A DNA stretch of 9,594 bases from assembly GCA_902493085.1 (NCBI GenBank), contig CABUOH010000028.1, forward strand, positions 1-9,594, read 5' to 3'. The position numbers were made by a program, and so were the translations under genes. A model generated the notes under the pieces. The model was given only the letters and a program-made list of their open reading frames with translations, had not been told where the DNA came from and did no database searches. This stretch comes from an uncultured Sutterella sp. Lineage in GTDB: Bacteria; Pseudomonadota; Gammaproteobacteria; Burkholderiales; Burkholderiaceae_F. Numbering within the stretch: position 1 is the first letter of the stretch; the number at the start of each line of letters is the position of its first letter. Positions 6,423 through 9,594 of the stretch are shown one piece after another.

Positions 6423-6442
6423 AATGTGTTTAGGGAGCTTAC
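6421..6442. repeat. Right terminal inverted repeat of the IS66 element (tnpA side)
   Basis: Read inward from 6442 on the - strand this end begins GTAAGCTCCCTAAACAC and continues ATTTT. It has the canonical IS66 GTAA terminus and pairs with 2993-3015 at 19 of 22 positions with a one-base gap. The right target duplicate follows directly. Confidence 0.88.
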
Positions 6443-6450
6443 GTCGATAC
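6443..6450. repeat. Right copy of the 8-bp target-site duplication
   Basis: GTCGATAC is identical to 2985-2992 and lies exactly adjacent to the right inverted repeat. It fixes the right boundary of the insertion sequence. Confidence 0.9.
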
Positions 6451-6454
6451 AATT

Positions 6455-6471
6455 GAATCCGCTGCGGATTC
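6455..6471. promoter_or_regulatory. 17-base palindrome upstream of murA
   Basis: GAATCCGCTGCGGATTC has eight-base perfect arms around a single central T, five bases past the end of the insertion element and about 100 bases before murA. It could be an operator or a short hairpin. A weaker inverted repeat, TCCGC-TCG-GCGGA, follows nearer to murA. I found no convincing -35/-10 pair in 6451-6569 and no gene there. Confidence 0.3.
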
Positions 6472-6569
6472 TTCGCCGACGCTGGCCTGATTGTGGTAGC
6501 GTTTGAAAAATGGGTCCGCTCGGCGGATGAAGACAGAACATTCCTGAAGACATAAGAAATTTAAGCATC

Positions 6570-7823
6570 ATGCAACAGCTCAGAATCAACGGAGGGAACC
6601 GCCTGGTGGGCGAAATCCGTACGTCCGGCGCAAAGAATGCCGCACTTCCCATTCTCGCGGCCGCGCTGCTCACGGCGGACGATCTCGTGCTTCACAACGT
6701 GCCGGATCTGGCCGACGTTCGCACGATGCTCAAGCTCCTCGAGGGCATGGGCGTCAAGGTGACTCGTTCGGGAACGGACGTCACGCTCAATGCCGCCAAC
6801 GTGACGAGCACGAAGGCTCCCTACGAGCTGGTGAAGACGATGCGCGCCTCCGTACTGACGCTCTGCCCGCTCGTTGCGCGCTTCGGCAGCGCCGACGTGA
6901 GCCTGCCGGGAGGCTGCGCCATCGGAGCGCGTCCTGTGGATCAGCACATCCGCGGTCTTCGCCAACTGGGCGCCACGGTCGATATTGACCATGGATATGT
7001 GCGGGCGACGGCGCCGCGTCTAAAAGGCGCGCACATCGTAACCGACATGGTCACGGTGACCGGTACGGAAAACCTTGTGATGGCCGCCGTACTCGCTCAG
7101 GGCGAGACGGTGATCGAGAATGCGGCCCGCGAACCCGAGGTGGTTGATCTGTGCGATTGCCTCAACGCCATGGGTGCGAACATTACGGGGGCGGGCACGC
7201 CGGTGATCCGAATTGAAGGTGTCGAGCGTCTCCACGGCGCCGAGCACGCGGTTGTTGCTGACCGCATTGAGGCGGGATCTTTCCTCGTGGCCGGCGTGGT
7301 CACGCAGGGCGACGTGCTTGTGACGCATTGTCAGCCTTCCCACATGGAAGTGGTTCTCGACAAGCTTCGCGCAGCGGGGGCCGTTCTGGACATCGGTGCC
7401 GATTGGGTGCGCGTGCAGATGACGGGGCGACCGAAGCCCGTTTCCATCCGTACGGTGCCTCATCCGGGTTTTCCGACTGATATGCAGGCCCAGTTCATGA
7501 CGCTAAACTGTCTCGCGGAAGGAACGGCCAACATCACCGAAACGATTTTTGAAAACCGCTTCATGCATGTGCCTGAACTGTGCCGCATGGGGGCGCATAT
7601 TACGATAGAGGGACACACGGCCATCGTTGAAGGTGTCGCACGCCTTGCCGGCACGACGATCATGGCGACTGATCTGCGTGCATCCGCCTCGCTGGTCATT
7701 GCGGCGCTTGCTGCTCAGGGGACGAGCACCGTAGACCGCATCTACCATTTGGATCGGGGCTACGAACGCATGGAGGACAAGCTTCGGGCGCTCGGCGCCG
7801 ACATCATTCGCATTGATGTTTAA
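6570..7823 (+). CDS. murA: MurA, UDP-N-acetylglucosamine 1-carboxyvinyltransferase
   Basis: MurA transfers enolpyruvate from phosphoenolpyruvate to UDP-GlcNAc, the first committed cytoplasmic step of peptidoglycan synthesis and the target of fosfomycin. The product is 417 residues (E. coli 419) with the two-lobed EPSP-synthase-like fold. Active-site residues are in place: Lys22-Asn23 in SGAKNAALPIL, Cys116 in LPGGCAIGARPVD (the residue fosfomycin alkylates), Asp304 in PGFPTDMQAQF and Arg396 in DRGYERMEDKL. A cysteine at position 116 predicts ordinary fosfomycin susceptibility at this target. The start agrees with the family N-terminus, but no good SD is visible upstream (ATAAGAAATTTAAGCATC). 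The upstream neighbour is now the IS66 element, transcribed in the opposite direction; the hisI-like gene follows 33 bases after the stop. Confidence 0.97.
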   Translation: MQQLRINGGNRLVGEIRTSGAKNAALPILAAALLTADDLVLHNVPDLADVRTMLKLLEGMGVKVTRSGTDVTLNAANVTSTKAPYELVKTMRASVLTLCPLVARFGSADVSLPGGCAIGARPVDQHIRGLRQLGATVDIDHGYVRATAPRLKGAHIVTDMVTVTGTENLVMAAVLAQGETVIENAAREPEVVDLCDCLNAMGANITGAGTPVIRIEGVERLHGAEHAVVADRIEAGSFLVAGVVTQGDVLVTHCQPSHMEVVLDKLRAAGAVLDIGADWVRVQMTGRPKPVSIRTVPHPGFPTDMQAQFMTLNCLAEGTANITETIFENRFMHVPELCRMGAHITIEGHTAIVEGVARLAGTTIMATDLRASASLVIAALAAQGTSTVDRIYHLDRGYERMEDKLRALGADIIRIDV

Positions 7824-7856
7824 ATGCTGAATTGGCTGACTCACAAGGAGCTTGAA

Positions 7857-8240
7857 ATGAGCTGGATTGATGAAGTGAACTTTGACGAGGAGGGGCTTGT
7901 GCCCGTCGTTGTCCAAGATGTGAAGACAAGCCGCGTGTTGATGCTCGGATGGGCCAACAAGGACGCGCTTGAGACTACGGTTGCCACTGGGAGGGGCGTC
8001 TACTTCTCTCGGTCGAGAGGAGAAGTCTGGTGCAAGGGCGAGTCGTCGGGCAACCATCAGGTCGTGTTGGGCATGCAGCTGGCTGCGGACGGACGATCGG
8101 TCATTTACCGCGTGGATCCGCAAGGAGGTGTTGCATGCCATACGGGACACGCAAGCTGCTACTGGCGTGAGCTTGCGCCGGGCGGATGGCGCGAGTGCGA
8201 GCCGGTCGTGCGCGCTCCCGAGGACATGTACGACAAGTAA
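7857..8240 (+). CDS. hisI: HisI-like protein (PR-AMP cyclohydrolase family) with a degenerate metal site
   Basis: HisI opens the purine ring of phosphoribosyl-AMP in step three of histidine synthesis. This 127-residue protein matches single-domain HisI over its whole length: GLVPVVVQD (13-21), VLMLGWANKDALETT (27-41), YFSRSRGEVWCKGESSGNHQ (49-68) and ACHTGHASC (93-101). In known HisI enzymes the block Asp-Cys-Asp-x-Asp supplies Mg2+ ligands and one of three Zn2+ cysteines. The ungapped counterpart here is Ala76-Ala77-Asp78-Gly79-Arg80 (bases 8082-8096), so two Asp and one Cys are gone; the other two Zn cysteines (Cys94, Cys101) remain. Activity is therefore doubtful. AAGGAG six bases before ATG 7857 fixes the start; an ATG at 7824 just after murA lacks its own SD. 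No other his gene is near. It may be an inactive or repurposed paralogue; the family call is firm, the function is not. Confidence 0.85.
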   Translation: MSWIDEVNFDEEGLVPVVVQDVKTSRVLMLGWANKDALETTVATGRGVYFSRSRGEVWCKGESSGNHQVVLGMQLAADGRSVIYRVDPQGGVACHTGHASCYWRELAPGGWRECEPVVRAPEDMYDK

Positions 8241-8322
8241 AGGTGGCGGGGCTTCCGCTTCGGCGCAAACCCATACCAAAGTAGGTAGCGCAGGCGGGGA
8301 ATCCCCTTCATAATGCAAGCGT

Positions 8323-8367
8323 TTTTTCTGGCCGATGGTAAGCTACGTATAACCCTGGCCAGTAAAA
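8323..8367. promoter_or_regulatory. Dyad element and likely promoter region upstream of hinT
   Basis: TTTTTCTGGCC (8323-8333) and GGCCAGTAAAA (8357-8367) form an 11-base inverted repeat with one mismatch around a 23-base centre. The centre contains TATAAC (8348-8353), and TAAAAT (8363-8368) lies in the right arm; both resemble -10 boxes, but neither has a good -35 at the right distance. The 201-base gap between hisI and hinT is AT-richer here than the neighbouring genes, which fits the start of a hinT-tatA-tatB transcript. The first part of the gap holds only a short GCGG/CCGC hairpin at 8246-8258, without a T-run. Confidence 0.35.
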
Positions 8368-8441
8368 TGCTATGGCGAGGTGCGATATGAGCGGATTCCG
8401 GCCTTTTGCCAAGGGACCGCTCTTTTCTACCAGAGGTTTAC

Positions 8442-8783
8442 ATGCAGCTTGATGATTGCTTGTTCTGCCGCATCGCTCGTGGCGAAATTCCGGCAACCAA
8501 AGTTTACGAAGATGACGAAGTGTTGGCCTTCAAGGACATTCATCCGAAGGCGCCGGTGCATTTCCTTATCATTCCCAAGAAGCACATTCAGTCTCTGGCT
8601 CATGCTGAGCCGGAAGATAACGCCCTTTTGGGTAAAATGCTTGGGTTGACCCGAAAGTTGGCCATGCAGGAAGGCGCCGTCAACGGTTTCCGCGTCATCA
8701 TCAACACTGGCCGTGACGGCGGTCAGGAAGTCGATCACTTACACATTCATGTTCTGGGCGGTCCTCAGCCCTGGACGAAATAA
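8442..8783 (+). CDS. hinT: HinT-type HIT-family purine nucleoside phosphoramidase
   Basis: HIT-family proteins of the Hint branch hydrolyse AMP-linked phosphoramidates and aminoacyl-adenylates in the cytoplasm; the true physiological substrate is uncertain. The 113-residue product has the Hint N-terminus CLFCRIARGEIPA (residues 6-18), then VYEDDEVLAFKDIHPKAPVH and FLIIPKKHI, and the histidine triad HLHIHV at 99-104, with His101 and His103 in the catalytic segment. The usual length is 113-119 residues. ATG 8442 is preceded by AGAGGT (8432-8437); the frame extends upstream but only to a TTG without an SD. The stop TAA overlaps the ribosome binding site of tatA, so the two genes are probably co-transcribed and coupled. 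A hinT gene just before tatA is a recurring arrangement in betaproteobacteria. Confidence 0.94.
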   Translation: MQLDDCLFCRIARGEIPATKVYEDDEVLAFKDIHPKAPVHFLIIPKKHIQSLAHAEPEDNALLGKMLGLTRKLAMQEGAVNGFRVIINTGRDGGQEVDHLHIHVLGGPQPWTK

Positions 8784-8793
8784 GGAGAAAAAA

Positions 8794-9021
8794 ATGGGTT
8801 CCCTTTCTGTTTGGCACTGGCTGATCGTTCTCGCCATTGTCGTGCTGGTTTTCGGTACCGGTAAGCTCAAGAATATGGGCAAGGACCTTGGCGGCGCTAT
8901 CAAGGGCTTCAAGGAAGGCATGAAGGAAGGCGACGACGACAAGTCCGATGCGAAGAAGGAAATCGCTCAGGACAAGACCACGGTCGACGTCGAAGCCAAG
9001 GACAAGACCAAGGCTTCTTGA
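8794..9021 (+). CDS. tatA: TatA, pore-forming subunit of twin-arginine protein translocase
   Basis: TatA oligomerises in the inner membrane to let folded proteins with twin-arginine signal peptides cross after TatBC has bound them. The 75-residue product has a short periplasmic start (MGSLSVWHW), one membrane helix (about residues 7-21, LIVLAIVVLVFG), the Phe-Gly hinge (FGTGKL), the amphipathic helix (KNMGKDLGGAIKGFKEGMKE) and a charged Lys/Asp tail. AAGGAG at 8782-8787 overlaps the hinT stop and is six bases before the ATG. The MGS...WHWL...FGTxKL pattern separates it from TatB, and the gene order supports that. Confidence 0.95.
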   Translation: MGSLSVWHWLIVLAIVVLVFGTGKLKNMGKDLGGAIKGFKEGMKEGDDDKSDAKKEIAQDKTTVDVEAKDKTKAS

Positions 9022-9028
9022 TCCGCAA

Positions 9029-9077
9029 GGCCCGCAAGGGCCCAGCGGCTTGCCTTGCTGACGGCTTTGCCCGTCAG
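9029..9077 (+). promoter_or_regulatory. Tandem stem-loops in the tatA-tatB gap
   Basis: GGCCC-GCAA-GGGCC (9029-9042) is a compact hairpin with a GNRA-type tetraloop. CTGACGG-CTTTGC-CCGTCAG (9058-9077) is a perfect 7-bp stem. A third pairing, CAGC 9043-9046 with GCTG 9057-9060, would compete with the latter. They begin eight bases after the tatA stop. Such structures could protect the tatA message end or slow polymerase; no T-run follows either stem. Confidence 0.4.
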
Positions 9078-9097
9078 TGCAGGCGCTTAAGCTAACG

Positions 9098-9136
9098 GCC
9101 GCGGCAGTCTCAGGGGCTGACCGCGGCTCTTTAGTG
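9098..9136 (+). terminator. Terminator-like hairpin between tatA and tatB, possibly leaky
   Basis: GCCGCGGCAG (9098-9107) pairs with CTG-A-CCGCGGC (9117-9127) to give a 10-bp stem with one bulged A and a nine-base loop. It is followed by a short TCTTT tract. The weak tract, and the tatB start only 25 bases later, suggest partial termination or processing rather than a hard stop. Confidence 0.35.
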
Positions 9137-9152
9137 AAAGACAGGGATAAAC

Positions 9153-9594
9153 ATGTTTGACTTTGGTTTCAGTGAGATGCTGGTGATCGGCGTGATCGCC
9201 CTCGTGGTTCTCGGACCCGAGCGTCTCCCCGTGGTCGCACGCACAGCCGGCGAATGGGTCGGCAAGGCTCAGCGCTTTGTCGCCCAAGTGAAGTCGGATA
9301 TCGACCGCGAAACGGAGCTCTCCGAACTTAAACGCATTCAGGATGAGGCCAAGGCGCTTGCCGATGATGTCAAATCGACGGTTGAGAAGTCTGCCGCTCA
9401 GATTGAAAGCGACGTCAAGTCCGCTGCCGGCGAAGCCCAGGCCGTTGCAGAAAAAGCTCATGACAACCTCAAGGAAATTGAGGAGAAGGCATCCGGCCAG
9501 AGTGCTGCAATGTCCAATGATGAGATTGCGGACTTTTACGGTTGGGGCGACAACTCAGATGGTCCTGCTGCCGAACCCATGTACAAGTGGGAGG
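9153..9594 (+). CDS. tatB: TatB, twin-arginine translocase receptor subunit (3' partial)
   Basis: TatB works with TatC as the receptor for twin-arginine signal peptides in the inner membrane. The frame opens at ATG 9153 and is still open at the window end, with 147 complete codons visible. The N-terminus MFDFGFSEMLVIGVIALVVLGPERLPVVAR is typical TatB (given here for residues 1-30 in outline: short lead, membrane helix, then the LGPERLP hinge), followed by the amphipathic helix TAGEWVGKAQRFV. Residues 45-115 are a long charged helical stretch rich in Ala, Glu and Lys (KSTVEKSAAQIESDVKSAA), typical of the variable TatB tail. AGGGA at 9142-9146 serves as the ribosome binding site. tatC would be expected next, outside the window. 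Confidence 0.93.
   Translation, partial: MFDFGFSEMLVIGVIALVVLGPERLPVVARTAGEWVGKAQRFVAQVKSDIDRETELSELKRIQDEAKALADDVKSTVEKSAAQIESDVKSAAGEAQAVAEKAHDNLKEIEEKASGQSAAMSNDEIADFYGWGDNSDGPAAEPMYKWE

Larger units (their letters stand above)
2993..6442 (-). mobile_element. Complete IS66-family insertion sequence, 3,450 bp
   Basis: The element carries the three-gene IS66 set on the - strand in the order tnpA-tnpB-tnpC. It has imperfect terminal inverted repeats at 2993-3015 and 6421-6442 and is flanked by a perfect 8-bp duplication. All three reading frames are open and the DDE catalytic residues of TnpC are present, so it looks capable of transposition. It is inserted in the intergenic region between mlaB and murA and interrupts no recognisable gene. 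If the element and one duplicate are removed, mlaB and murA are separated by 247 bp. At 3.45 kb it is larger than most IS66 members (about 2.5-2.7 kb), because of the long tnpC and the roughly 200-bp tnpB-tnpC spacer. I cannot assign a named IS. Confidence 0.93.

Noticed and set aside
7824..7856. Start of the hisI-like gene at ATG 7824, immediately after the murA stop
   Set aside because: The eleven extra residues do not match the HisI family N-terminus, and the AAGGAG at 7845-7850 is ideally placed for ATG 7857.
8040..8120. Compensated frameshift as an explanation for the altered HisI metal motif
   Set aside because: The spacing between flanking motifs is exactly that of normal HisI and the hydrophobic pattern after the motif (SVIYRV) is preserved in the same frame, so substitution fits better than a pair of indels.
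7503..8318. 271-codon open frame on the - strand across murA and hisI
   Set aside because: It is antisense to murA and the hisI-like gene, with no family motif.
8380..8649. 89-codon + strand frame overlapping the start of hinT
   Set aside because: It is out of frame with hinT, whose HIT motifs and SD are clear; there is no independent support.

Overview
The window looks like a chromosomal segment from a betaproteobacterium, and the gene order resembles Burkholderiales. The order mlaE-mlaD-mlaA-mlaC-mlaB, then murA, then hisI, then hinT-tatA-tatB is a compressed version of an arrangement common in that order. The missing histidine genes (see below) make a host-associated lineage such as Sutterellaceae plausible. 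That family placement is an inference from synteny and protein style, not from a search.

Layout. Positions 1-2864 hold the distal part of an Mla operon on the + strand: the mlaE permease (5' end cut off by the window), the mlaD MCE protein, the mlaA outer-membrane lipoprotein, the mlaC periplasmic shuttle and the mlaB STAS protein. The genes are packed within a few to about 20 bases of each other. Together, with an MlaF ATPase presumably just upstream, they would form the retrograde phospholipid pathway that keeps the outer leaflet of the outer membrane free of phospholipid. A GC-rich hairpin follows mlaB.

Positions 2993-6442 are a complete IS66-family insertion sequence of 3,450 bp. I could delimit it to the base: imperfect terminal inverted repeats starting GTA and a perfect 8-bp target duplication (GTCGATAC) on both sides. 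It reads on the - strand as tnpA, tnpB (ATGA overlap), a roughly 200-bp spacer with a hairpin and a possible 39-codon ORF, then tnpC, which ends at a strong intrinsic terminator. TnpC, at up to 788 residues, is much longer than usual for the family because of an N-terminal extension with a leucine zipper. All three proteins look intact.

Positions 6570-8240 hold murA (peptidoglycan precursor synthesis) and, 33 bases later, a hisI-like gene. In many Burkholderiales the genes hisG-D-C-B-H-A-F lie between murA and hisI, and hisE follows. Here all are absent from these positions. The remaining HisI-like protein has also lost most of the conserved metal-binding motif (Asp-Cys-Asp-x-Asp has become Ala-Ala-Asp-Gly-Arg), although the rest of the fold signature is intact. 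This is the most interesting feature of the window: an open, SD-equipped orphan that may no longer be a PR-AMP cyclohydrolase.

Positions 8442-9594 hold hinT (HIT-family nucleotide hydrolase), tatA and the start of tatB (cut by the window end), parts of the twin-arginine protein export system. A dyad-symmetric element lies before hinT, and a run of hairpins separates tatA from tatB. No rRNA, tRNA, CRISPR array or replication origin is visible. No gene-free stretch exceeds 300 bases; the four gaps of about 200 bases are described in their own entries.
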